From: Paenibacillus prosopidis
GTDB lineage: Bacteria > Bacillota > Bacilli > Paenibacillales > Paenibacillaceae
Direction of reading: 5' to 3'
Assembly (NCBI RefSeq): GCF_003337375.1
Contig: NZ_QPJD01000006.1
Span: forward strand, 45,172-109,171
DNA length: 64,000 nt
Shown: positions 54,588 through 62,644 of the stretch, in pieces
How positions within the stretch are numbered: the first letter of the stretch is position 1
How the letters are laid out: each line of letters opens with the position of its first letter
Notes under the pieces: generated by a model
Seen by the model: only the letters and a program-made list of their open reading frames with translations
Database searches by the model: none
What the model was told of the DNA's origin: nothing
Position numbers and translations under genes: made by a program

Positions 54588-56411
54588 TCAATTCCCTCCC
54601 GGAAGTATGGGGATTCGGAGTGCTACTGTCGTCCCGATTCCTTCAGTGCTGTCAATTGCCAGGCCGTACTCAGCCCCATAATAAAGGCGGATTCGCTGAT
54701 TTACGTTATGAAGACCAAAGCCGCCTTCGGGACTGCTTTCTTCGGCCTCGTCGCCCGGAGACACCAACTGCGTGCTGCCGCCGATACGTTCGATTAACAG
54801 ATCGAGAGCCCTCTGGCTCATGCCTATGCCGTTGTCTTGGACTTTGATGACAAGCGTCTGGCCGGTATCGTCAAGCTGCCCGGAGATGAGGATCATTCCT
54901 TTACCCCGTTTATTTTTAATGCCGTGATACAGAGCGTTTTCGACTATCGGCTGCATCGTCATTTTCAGAATGGGAAGTCGAAATGCTCCGGGCTCGATAT
55001 CAATTGAAAACTCCAGGATATCGCGGTAGCGTACTTGCTGGATGACGAGGTAGTTATGAACGTGCTCTATTTCGTCTGCCACCGTAATCCAATCCTTGCC
55101 TTTGCTTAGACTGATTCGGAAGAAGCGGGAAAGAGCCTTGACAAGCTCAATCACCTGTACGTTTTTGCCCGCCTCTGCCATCCAGATAATCGAATCGAGC
55201 GTGTTGTACAGGAAATGCGGGTTAATCTGCGCCTGGAGGGTACGGAGCTCCGATTTTTGAATTTGTTTCTGCTCCTGTATGCTTCGGGCGATTAATACCT
55301 TAATTTGCTCGATCATCGTATTGAAGCTATTGCCAAGATCGGCAATTTCGTCCGATCCGGTAGGGGTTACTTTGGCATCCAGATTGCCTAAGGCAGCCTT
55401 TCGCATTCTGCTCTTCAAAACCTTAAGCGGTTTGGTCAGCCGCGAGGAAATGAAGAAATAAAGGACGACGACAAATAGGATGCTGAGTCCGACGCTTACT
55501 ATGATTAATTGCCTGATTTCATTGGCATCTTCTACAATCTCCTGTAACGGGGCAATACCGACGATTTTCCAGCCGGTTGCCTCCGATGTCGTATAGGTGA
55601 CGAATATCGGTTTGCCCGAACCGGCGGTAACGAAGCTGTCTTTGGCGGATGTGAGCCGAGGGGCCAGCGTATCGGCGGGCAAACTGTGCGACATATCCGC
55701 TGGTTGATAGATAGGAACGCCACCCGGCCCCGCGACGATGAACCGGCCGGTCTTGCCGATCTGATAAGCATCGGAAAATTGTTGAACAAATTCGTCGTTC
55801 AAATCGATTACGATGAATCCGATGATTTCGTGCGTAATGCGCTGCTTGACCGTAGCCATCATCGAGATGACCCCTCCATCCGAATACCGGGAGCCGTCCA
55901 ACCGGTCGAGCGGCGAAGTATCGGAGGGCGGGATAATCAGCACATCATCGGGATGCCCGATTAAATGCTGGAAATGCGGGTTCCGAAGCGGGTTCTGATT
56001 CAGCGAAAAGACGCCTTTCCGTTCGCTGATGCCCCTTCCGTATAAATTGACCATCGAAATGTTCAAAACGTTATCGTATTTATAGGTCTTGCGGTATAAA
56101 TCGAAAGCAAGCAAAATTTCCTTGGCGTCGGTGTACGAATCTGTCTGACGGAACAGAAACTGCAGGACGGCCGGATTTTTCTCAAGCTCGAGGAGCTTGC
56201 CAGTGTCTTGAAAAAGAATGTCGATATTCCGGGCAAGCTGATCCGCGATATAAATCGTAGAGGCTTTGCTATGCTCGGATACGGTATTGAACGATTTCTG
56301 GTAGGAGATCAGACCGACGGCAAGGAGCGGTATAGATGTAAGAATGACGAACATGATTAACATTTTAGCTTTTACACTCGAGATGGTCATGCGGAGAAGT
56401 CTTGTCATCAT
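54588..56411 (-). CDS. YesM-type sensor histidine kinase
   Basis: A 607-residue membrane kinase. The first membrane helix is at about 15-37, followed by an extracellular dCACHE-like sensor of 260 residues, a second helix near 300-320, HAMP and the His_kinase domain. The phospho-acceptor His lies in INPHFLYNTLDSI; NALYHGI, DNGIGMS and GLHNVNQR form the ATPase site. It is the first gene of the minus-strand sensing operon, divergent from the sugar importer at 56678 with 266 bases between them. Together with the binding protein at 51940 it probably forms a three-component sugar sensor. Confidence 0.92.
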   Translation of the reverse strand: MMTRLLRMTISSVKAKMLIMFVILTSIPLLAVGLISYQKSFNTVSEHSKASTIYIADQLARNIDILFQDTGKLLELEKNPAVLQFLFRQTDSYTDAKEILLAFDLYRKTYKYDNVLNISMVNLYGRGISERKGVFSLNQNPLRNPHFQHLIGHPDDVLIIPPSDTSPLDRLDGSRYSDGGVISMMATVKQRITHEIIGFIVIDLNDEFVQQFSDAYQIGKTGRFIVAGPGGVPIYQPADMSHSLPADTLAPRLTSAKDSFVTAGSGKPIFVTYTTSEATGWKIVGIAPLQEIVEDANEIRQLIIVSVGLSILFVVVLYFFISSRLTKPLKVLKSRMRKAALGNLDAKVTPTGSDEIADLGNSFNTMIEQIKVLIARSIQEQKQIQKSELRTLQAQINPHFLYNTLDSIIWMAEAGKNVQVIELVKALSRFFRISLSKGKDWITVADEIEHVHNYLVIQQVRYRDILEFSIDIEPGAFRLPILKMTMQPIVENALYHGIKNKRGKGMILISGQLDDTGQTLVIKVQDNGIGMSQRALDLLIERIGGSTQLVSPGDEAEESSPEGGFGLHNVNQRIRLYYGAEYGLAIDSTEGIGTTVALRIPILPGGN

Positions 56412-56615
56412 TCGCCAGACCTTTCATGCTTACTCAGGAACCTGCATGTTACGCAGTCCGTTTGCTTCAATCATACACAATAGGCTTTGAAAACGCATCC
56501 ATCGAACAAAATAATCTATAAACCCGACAAAGTAACAACACTTCCGCTATCGCGATTCCTGAAAGTTCCCATGATAACAAACAGAATGCCCATGATACTC
56601 CGTATTTTTGAAAGA

Positions 56616-56632
56616 TGAAAGCGTTTTATAAT
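56616..56632 (+). promoter_or_regulatory. cre (CcpA) site overlapping a -10 box
   Basis: TGAAAGCGTTTTAT (56616-56629) matches the cre consensus with one mismatch. It overlaps TATAAT at 56627-56632, about 46 bases before the YtfQ-type gene. Binding of CcpA here would block the promoter. Confidence 0.65.
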
Positions 56633-56677
56633 GGCATCACAACCGTTACACGGTGAAAATAAGGGGAGGCATGTAAG

Positions 56678-57709
56678 ATGAAAAGATTCACGAAGATCGG
56701 CGCTGCAGCAGGCATCGTAGCAGTCATGCTGTTTACGGCGGCTTGCGGAGGCGGCACTAACAATGGGGGCGGCAATTCGCCAGTCGACGCGCCGGCTAAT
56801 AACGCGAGCTCGGGCGAAGCCCCGGCGGATGGTAAAGTCGTACTCGGGTTCTCGCAGGTTGGAGCGGAGAGCGGCTGGCGTACGGCAAACAGCGATTCGA
56901 TTAAGGAATCAGCCAAAGCTGCAGGGTTCGAATTGAAATTTTCCGATGCGCAGCAAAAACAGGAAAATCAGATCAAAGCACTGCGTTCCTTCATCCAGCA
57001 GAAGGTCGACGTTATCGCGTTCTCTCCGGTCGTTGAATCCGGCTGGGATACGGTGCTGCAAGAAGCGAAGGATGCCGGCATCCCGGTTATTCTGACTGAT
57101 CGCGCAGTCGACTCAAAGGATACGTCGCTGTACAAGACGTTTATAGGCTCCGACTTCGTGGAAGAAGGACGCCGCGCAGGCAAATGGCTCGTCGAGCAAT
57201 TCAAGGATGCAGCCGAACCGGTAAAAATCGTCGAACTCCAAGGTACGACGGGTTCCGCTCCGGCGATTGACCGGAAGTCGGGGTTTGAGGAAATCATCAA
57301 GGAAAACCCGAATCTACAAATCGTTGCGTCGCAAACGGGCGATTTCACCCGTGCCAAAGGCAAGGAAGTCATGCAGTCTTTCCTCCAGGCCCATCCGGAT
57401 ATCGACGTACTCTACGCACATAACGACGACATGGGTCTTGGAGCCATTCAGGCCATTGAAGCTGCCGGGCTCGTCCCTGGCAAAGACATTATTATCATCA
57501 CCGTTGACGCGGTGAAAGACGGTATGACGGCAGCGGCCGAAGGCAAGATCAATTTCATCGTAGAATGCAATCCGCTCCTCGGACCTCAGTTGATGCAAGC
57601 CGTGAATGACGTGCTGGCCGGCAAAGAGATTGAGAGCCGAATCGTGACCGAGGAAGGCACGTTCACTTCCGAGGAAGCAAAAGCAGTGCTGGCGGACCGG
57701 AAATACTAA
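56678..57709 (+). CDS. YtfQ-type sugar-binding lipoprotein
   Basis: A 343-residue lipoprotein. The lipobox is TAAC (Cys about 23), followed by a Gly/Asn linker. The mature protein (VVLGFSQVGAESGWRTANSD, then IAFSPVVESGWDTVLQEAKD and NDDMGLGAIQAIEAAG) matches YtfQ, the galactofuranose-binding protein of the YtfQRT-YjfF system. It has AGGGGAGGC before the ATG and a cre-like site over its promoter. The ATPase and two permeases follow after a stem-loop at 57751. Galactofuranose or arabinofuranose is a family-based guess. Confidence 0.9.
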   Translation: MKRFTKIGAAAGIVAVMLFTAACGGGTNNGGGNSPVDAPANNASSGEAPADGKVVLGFSQVGAESGWRTANSDSIKESAKAAGFELKFSDAQQKQENQIKALRSFIQQKVDVIAFSPVVESGWDTVLQEAKDAGIPVILTDRAVDSKDTSLYKTFIGSDFVEEGRRAGKWLVEQFKDAAEPVKIVELQGTTGSAPAIDRKSGFEEIIKENPNLQIVASQTGDFTRAKGKEVMQSFLQAHPDIDVLYAHNDDMGLGAIQAIEAAGLVPGKDIIIITVDAVKDGMTAAAEGKINFIVECNPLLGPQLMQAVNDVLAGKEIESRIVTEEGTFTSEEAKAVLADRKY

Positions 57710-57750
57710 ACATCGGGACAACCCCGCAGCCAATTAAATTTCGCCTGAAG

Positions 57751-57793
57751 GAGTCACTCGACCTGACACAAGAAGGGGTAGGGTGACTCTTTC
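57751..57793 (+). terminator. Stem-loop between ytfQ-like and ytfR-like genes
   Basis: GAGTCACTC and GGGTGACTC pair around a loop of about 21 bases, followed by TTTC. It is weak as a terminator and may instead reduce read-through or protect the ytfQ mRNA, giving more binding protein than membrane subunits. Confidence 0.6.
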
Positions 57794-57817
57794 ATTCGGA
57801 GGAAGGAGAGAGCCGTC

Positions 57818-59329
57818 ATGACTGAGCAGAACCCCATTCTTGACATGAGGGGGATCCACAAACGTTTTACAGGTGTTGTAGCGCTTAAAGACGTCAAGTT
57901 TCGGCTGTTCCCCGGCGAGGTTCACGCGCTCATGGGCGAGAATGGCGCCGGCAAATCGACGCTGATCAAGGTGCTTACCGGTGTACATGATATTAATGAA
58001 GGCACCGTAACAATGGAGGGCAAGCAGCTAGCTATCAGCAGCCCTCTCGAAGCGCAGGAAGCCGGTATTACAACCGTATATCAAGAGGTCAATCTTTGTA
58101 CGAATCTGAGCGTGGCCGAGAACATCTTTATCGGAAGGGAGCCGCGCCGGTTCGGACGCATCCTATGGAAGGAGATGAACCGCCGAGCCGAACAACTGCT
58201 GGCGGAACGGCTCAATGTCAGCATAGACGTCACCTTGCCGCTAGCCTCTTATTCGGTGGCCGTGCAGCAGCTCGTTGCCATTGCGCGGGCACTCAACATA
58301 TCCGCCAAGGTACTTATTCTGGATGAACCGACATCCAGTCTAGACGCAAACGAAGTCCGGGAATTGTTCACCGTCATGCGCAAGCTGAAGGAGCAAGGTC
58401 TGGCCATCCTGTTCGTGACGCACTTTCTGGATCAGGTCTACGAGATATCGGATCGGATCTCGATCCTGCGGGGAGGCGAATTCGTCGGCGAATACCTTGC
58501 CGCTGAGCTGCCGCGTATCGATCTTGTTCTCAAGATGATCGGCAAAGATCTGCATTTATTGGCCGAACTCCCTAAGTCGGGATCGAAGGAGGAGTCGAGG
58601 AATGGCGAAGCGTTTCTTCAAGCGAGCAGCCTTGGACGAAAGGGAGCAATCGAGCCATACGACCTCAACATCGCGCGCGGCGAAATCATCGGTTTCGCGG
58701 GACTTCTCGGCTCCGGTCGTACCGAGTCTGCAAGATTGCTGTTCGGTGCCGATCGCGCGGACGCCGGGGAGCTGACGGTTGAGGGTACAGGCGGCAAAAT
58801 CGACTCACCGAGGCAGGCGATACGCCAAGGCATCGCATTTTGTTCGGAAAATCGTAAGACGGAAGGCATTATTGCAGATTTGACCGTGCGAGAGAATATC
58901 GTGCTTGCCTTGCAGGCCAGCCGCGGCTGGTTCCGAACGATATCACGCAAGCGGCAGGACGAAATTGCGGACGAATACATCAAGGCGCTCAACATTAATC
59001 CGAAAAATCCGGAGCAGCTGATCAAAAACTTGAGCGGCGGCAATCAGCAGAAGGTGCTGCTGGCCAGGTGGCTGCTTATGGAGCCGAAGCTGCTCATTCT
59101 TGACGAACCGACGCGTGGGATCGATATCGGAGCAAAGGCTGAGATCCAGAAGCTCGTGCTGGCATTGTCGCGCAAAGGCATGTCCGTGCTGTTCATATCA
59201 TCGGAGCTGGAGGAAGTGCTGCGTGTCAGCGACCGTATCGCTGTCCTGCGCGACAGGCATCTCGTGAAGATGATGACTGCCGAAGAAATGAGTCACGAAA
59301 ACGTCATGAAGGCAATAGCGGGAGGATAA
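57818..59329 (+). CDS. YtfR-type sugar ABC ATPase, two nucleotide-binding domains
   Basis: A 503-residue protein with two fused ATPase domains, as in RbsA/MglA/YtfR. Domain 1 has Walker A GENGAGKST near residue 41 and Walker B ILDEPTSSLD; its signature is a degenerate SVAVQQLV. Domain 2 has the degenerate Walker A typical of the family (GLLGSGRTE near 293), LSGGNQQKV and ILDEPTRGIDIG. It energises the two permeases that follow. Start ATG follows AAGGAGAG. Confidence 0.93.
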   Translation: MTEQNPILDMRGIHKRFTGVVALKDVKFRLFPGEVHALMGENGAGKSTLIKVLTGVHDINEGTVTMEGKQLAISSPLEAQEAGITTVYQEVNLCTNLSVAENIFIGREPRRFGRILWKEMNRRAEQLLAERLNVSIDVTLPLASYSVAVQQLVAIARALNISAKVLILDEPTSSLDANEVRELFTVMRKLKEQGLAILFVTHFLDQVYEISDRISILRGGEFVGEYLAAELPRIDLVLKMIGKDLHLLAELPKSGSKEESRNGEAFLQASSLGRKGAIEPYDLNIARGEIIGFAGLLGSGRTESARLLFGADRADAGELTVEGTGGKIDSPRQAIRQGIAFCSENRKTEGIIADLTVRENIVLALQASRGWFRTISRKRQDEIADEYIKALNINPKNPEQLIKNLSGGNQQKVLLARWLLMEPKLLILDEPTRGIDIGAKAEIQKLVLALSRKGMSVLFISSELEEVLRVSDRIAVLRDRHLVKMMTAEEMSHENVMKAIAGG

Positions 59330-59335
59330 GACGAC

Positions 59336-60376
59336 ATGTGGAACCGGATATCGAAGCATCACTTGTTCTGGCCGCTTATGGTACTTGCGGCGCTTTTATT
59401 GTTTAACTTGATTTATAAACCTGCTTTCTTCTCCATTCGCATACAGGGAGGACACTTGTACGGCAGTCTGATCGACATTCTAAATTATGGAGCCCCGCTT
59501 ATTCTCGTTGCAATCGGCATGACGCTCGTCATTGCGACGGGAGGCATCGATCTCTCGGTCGGATCGATAGTCGCGATTTCTGGCGCCGTCGCCTGTCTGC
59601 TCGTCAGCAAGTCGGCTGATCAGAATTCGCTGGGCATCGTTCTGACCGCAGTTGCCGTGTCGCTTGGTCTGGCCATTGTCTGCGGGTTATGGAATGGCGT
59701 TCTGGTAGCCGGAGTGGGCATGCAGGCAATCATCGCAACACTCATCCTAATGGTTGCCGGACGGGGCATTGCGCAGCTGGTGACGAGCGGCCAGATTATT
59801 ACAGTTTCGAGCAATCCGTACGAATATATCGGTGCCGGATGGCTGGCTTTGCTGCCGTTTTCTATCTTCATTGTCGCAGCCGTCTGGCTGGCGGCAGCTT
59901 GGTTGACGCGCCGTACGGCGCTCGGCCTGTTCATTGAGTCCGTAGGTTCCAACGCGACGGCCAGCCGTTTGGCGGGAATACGCTCGCGTTCGGTTATTTT
60001 TGCCGTCTATATCTTCTGCGGCTTGTGCGCCGGAATGGCCGGCCTTATTCTAAGTTCGAACGTATCGAGCGCAGACGGCAATAATGCGGGGTTATGGTAC
60101 GAGCTGGATGCGATACTCGCTGTCGTCATCGGGGGCACGTCCTTGAACGGAGGACGTTTCTACTTATCGGGAACGGTCGTCGGTGCCTTGATTATTCAGA
60201 CTCTGACGACGACGATCTACATGATCGGCGTCCCGCCTGAGATTACGCTTGTCGTCAAGGCATTCGTTGTATTCGCCGTTTGTCTGGTTCAGTCCGAGAA
60301 ATTCCGAAATGTTTTGACTAGCAAATGGAGAAAGCGTCGTTACCAGGCGGAAAGAGAGGTTACGCATCATGTTTAA
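59336..60376 (+). CDS. YtfT-type sugar ABC permease
   Basis: A 346-residue permease of the RbsC/YtfT family with about nine hydrophobic segments. VAIGMTLVIATGGIDLSVGS near residues 57-76 is the family hallmark. ELDAILAVVIGGTSLNGG near 256-273 and the RTALGLFIESVGSNATASRL loop are also typical. It starts six bases after the ATPase stop and overlaps the next permease gene by eight bases. It pairs with the YjfF-type protein to form the membrane channel. Confidence 0.92.
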   Translation: MWNRISKHHLFWPLMVLAALLLFNLIYKPAFFSIRIQGGHLYGSLIDILNYGAPLILVAIGMTLVIATGGIDLSVGSIVAISGAVACLLVSKSADQNSLGIVLTAVAVSLGLAIVCGLWNGVLVAGVGMQAIIATLILMVAGRGIAQLVTSGQIITVSSNPYEYIGAGWLALLPFSIFIVAAVWLAAAWLTRRTALGLFIESVGSNATASRLAGIRSRSVIFAVYIFCGLCAGMAGLILSSNVSSADGNNAGLWYELDAILAVVIGGTSLNGGRFYLSGTVVGALIIQTLTTTIYMIGVPPEITLVVKAFVVFAVCLVQSEKFRNVLTSKWRKRRYQAEREVTHHV

Positions 60377-61337
60377 ACGGCAGTACTTACCTATCCTAGT
60401 GACGGTCGGTTTGTTCGTGCTCGTCTTTCTGGCAGGATCCTTCCGCTACACCGGCTTCTTCTCGCTGCAGGTACTCACCAATTTGCTGATCGATAATGCC
60501 TTTCTGTTAATAGTTGCGGTCGGCATGACGTTCGTCATCGTATCGGGAGGAATCGATTTGTCCGTCGGCTCCATGGTGGCGCTTACGACAATGCTTTCCG
60601 CAACATTGGTCGAGCAGCAAGGCTGGCCGCCGTCCGTCGTTATCCCGCTAGTTCTCGCGTTCGGGTGCTTGTACGGCTTCGGGATGGGCGCAATCATCCA
60701 TTATTTCAATATCCAGCCGTTCATCGTGACGCTGGCGGGCATGTTTCTGGCAAGAGGGCTGTGTTATATCATCAGCATCAACACCATTACGATCAACGAT
60801 TCCTTCTATAAGGATATGGCGATGACCAAAATCCAGCTTCCGGGCGGCAGCTTCGTCTCGATCAGCGTAATTATCGCTTTGGCCGTTGTGCTCCTTGCTC
60901 TCTATTTGGCCCATTACACGCGCTTTGGACGCAATACGTACGCGATCGGAGGGAGCGAGCAGTCTGCCTTGTTAATGGGGCTTCCCGTTGCCCGCACGAA
61001 AATGCTTGTATATGCGTTCAGCGGTTTCTGCTCTGCGCTCGGCGGTGTCGTGTTCACCTTCTACATGCTCTCAGGTTACGGTCTGCATGCGGTTGGACTG
61101 GAGCTGGACGCTATCGCGGCTGTCGTCATTGGAGGCACGTTGCTGACGGGTGGCGTAGGCTACGTGGCGGGGACATTCTTCGGCGTTCTTATCCTAGGCG
61201 TCATCCAGACGATTATTAATTTCGAAGGCACGCTCAGCTCTTGGTGGACGAAAATCGTTATAGGCGTACTGCTGTTTCTGTTCATCATACTACAACGAGT
61301 CATCAATGTAAGAGCTTCCAAAATGAAAGTAATATAG
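60369..61337 (+). CDS. YjfF-type sugar ABC permease
   Basis: A 322-residue second permease, overlapping the first. VGMTFVIVSGGIDLSVGSMV near 56-75 and ELDAIAAVVIGGTLLTGGVG near 256-275 identify the RbsC/YjfF family. Two different permeases in one operon are typical of the YtfQRT-YjfF system and separate it from ribose-type importers. The protein ends basic (RASKMKVI). It is followed after 89 bases by the second ytfQ-like gene. Confidence 0.92.
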   Translation: MFKRQYLPILVTVGLFVLVFLAGSFRYTGFFSLQVLTNLLIDNAFLLIVAVGMTFVIVSGGIDLSVGSMVALTTMLSATLVEQQGWPPSVVIPLVLAFGCLYGFGMGAIIHYFNIQPFIVTLAGMFLARGLCYIISINTITINDSFYKDMAMTKIQLPGGSFVSISVIIALAVVLLALYLAHYTRFGRNTYAIGGSEQSALLMGLPVARTKMLVYAFSGFCSALGGVVFTFYMLSGYGLHAVGLELDAIAAVVIGGTLLTGGVGYVAGTFFGVLILGVIQTIINFEGTLSSWWTKIVIGVLLFLFIILQRVINVRASKMKVI

Positions 61338-61365
61338 CTTATAATTAATAGCGTAAATTATGATT

Positions 61366-61379
61366 TCAAACCGCTTTCA
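61366..61379 (-). promoter_or_regulatory. Candidate cre (CcpA) site
   Basis: On the minus strand TGAAAGCGGTTTGA resembles the cre consensus. It lies about 50 bases before the second ytfQ-like gene and suggests a separate promoter. Confidence 0.45.
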
Positions 61380-61426
61380 GGTCGATTGACTACATCGTAA
61401 AGCTGTGAGTAAAGGCAGGTGTCGGC

Positions 61427-62479
61427 ATGAACGGAATGAACGAATTTCGAGCAGGATGGGTGATTGTCGCGCTAGTTATGCTGTTCGTTGTCGGTTGCGA
61501 AAATACAGCCGGAAATAACGGGCGCCTCGAGCCCGTTGCAACGAACGCGAACGAACCGCCTGTAAAGGAACAGCCGATAGACCCGGCTTCAATGGAGCAG
61601 CGAATCGTCGTTGGCTTCTCCCAGCTCGGCTCGGAGAGCGATTGGCGCAAGGCGAATAGCCGATCAATCCAGGAAGCAGCGAAGGAAGCAGGCATCCGGT
61701 TATTGTTCGAGAATGCCGAGCAGTCGCAGGAGAAGCAATTTGAAGCGATTCGAGGCTTCATTGACAAAAAGGTCGACGTCATCGCCGTCTCGCCAGTCAT
61801 AGAGTCGGGTTGGGAGCCGATTCTGCAGGAGGCGAAGCTTGCCGGCATTCCGATTATCCTGGCCGACCGGGCCGTAAAGGTGAGCGACCCATCGCTTTAT
61901 GTCACGACGATCGGCTCGGACTTCTTCGAGGAGGGACGGAAAGCGGGGAAATATTTGCTCGACAAACTGCGTAATGAACCGGGGCCGATCGGCATCGTTG
62001 AGCTTCAGGGAACGGCCGGATCATCGCCGACGATTGAGCGCGGAAGCGGCTTTCGGGACATTATCGGGGAGCGCGGCGATCTGGTCATTCAGCGGGCGGA
62101 GCCTGCCGATTTCACGGTTGAGCAGGGTAGAGAGACAATGCGCGCTTTCTTGCAGGAGATGGGCAGCGACATCCGGGTATTGTTCGCGCACAACGACGAT
62201 ATGGCGATCGGCGCTATCGAGGCCATTGAGGAATACGGACTGCGCCCGGGGGAAGATATTGTTATTATCTCGGTTGACGGGACGCGCAAGGCGTTCGAAT
62301 TGATGGTGGAAGGGAAAATCAACTGTATCGTCGAATGCAATCCGCTGCTTGGTCCCATCTTAATGCAAGCCGTTCGGGAAATTATGGAGGGCCGAACCTT
62401 GCCGAAGCGCATCGTTCCGCAGGAGAGCGTCTTCACAGAAGGGGTTGCGGAAAAAGAAGCCGCGAACCGGCAATATTGA
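61427..62479 (+). CDS. Second YtfQ-type sugar-binding lipoprotein
   Basis: A 350-residue paralogue of the protein at 56678, with the same core (VVGFSQLGSESDWRKANSRS, IAVSPVIESGWEPILQEAKL and AHNDDMAIGAIEAIEEYGLR). The lipobox is FVVGC (Cys about 24). AGGTGTCGGC precedes the ATG at 61427. It sits after the permeases, possibly with its own promoter (cre-like site at 61366). Two binding proteins for one channel suggest a second ligand or a sensing role. A terminator at 62487 closes the operon. Confidence 0.9.
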   Translation: MNGMNEFRAGWVIVALVMLFVVGCENTAGNNGRLEPVATNANEPPVKEQPIDPASMEQRIVVGFSQLGSESDWRKANSRSIQEAAKEAGIRLLFENAEQSQEKQFEAIRGFIDKKVDVIAVSPVIESGWEPILQEAKLAGIPIILADRAVKVSDPSLYVTTIGSDFFEEGRKAGKYLLDKLRNEPGPIGIVELQGTAGSSPTIERGSGFRDIIGERGDLVIQRAEPADFTVEQGRETMRAFLQEMGSDIRVLFAHNDDMAIGAIEAIEEYGLRPGEDIVIISVDGTRKAFELMVEGKINCIVECNPLLGPILMQAVREIMEGRTLPKRIVPQESVFTEGVAEKEAANRQY

Positions 62480-62486
62480 GACCATA

Positions 62487-62520
62487 TCCGCAGTTCCCCG
62501 TGAATTGCGGACTCTTTTTG
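62487..62520 (+). terminator. Rho-independent terminator
   Basis: CCGCAGTTC and GAATTGCGG pair with one mismatch, followed by ACTCTTTTTG. It ends the YtfQRT-YjfF-type operon. Confidence 0.75.
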
Positions 62521-62644
62521 TAAAAATCAGTAAAGATTGGGTAACGAAATAAAGATATGTGTCTTGTTTTTTCAGAATTTACTTTGGATAATGATAATAT
62601 TGTAGTTGGTCTTTATCAAGAAACGTGAAATGGGGTTATATCTG

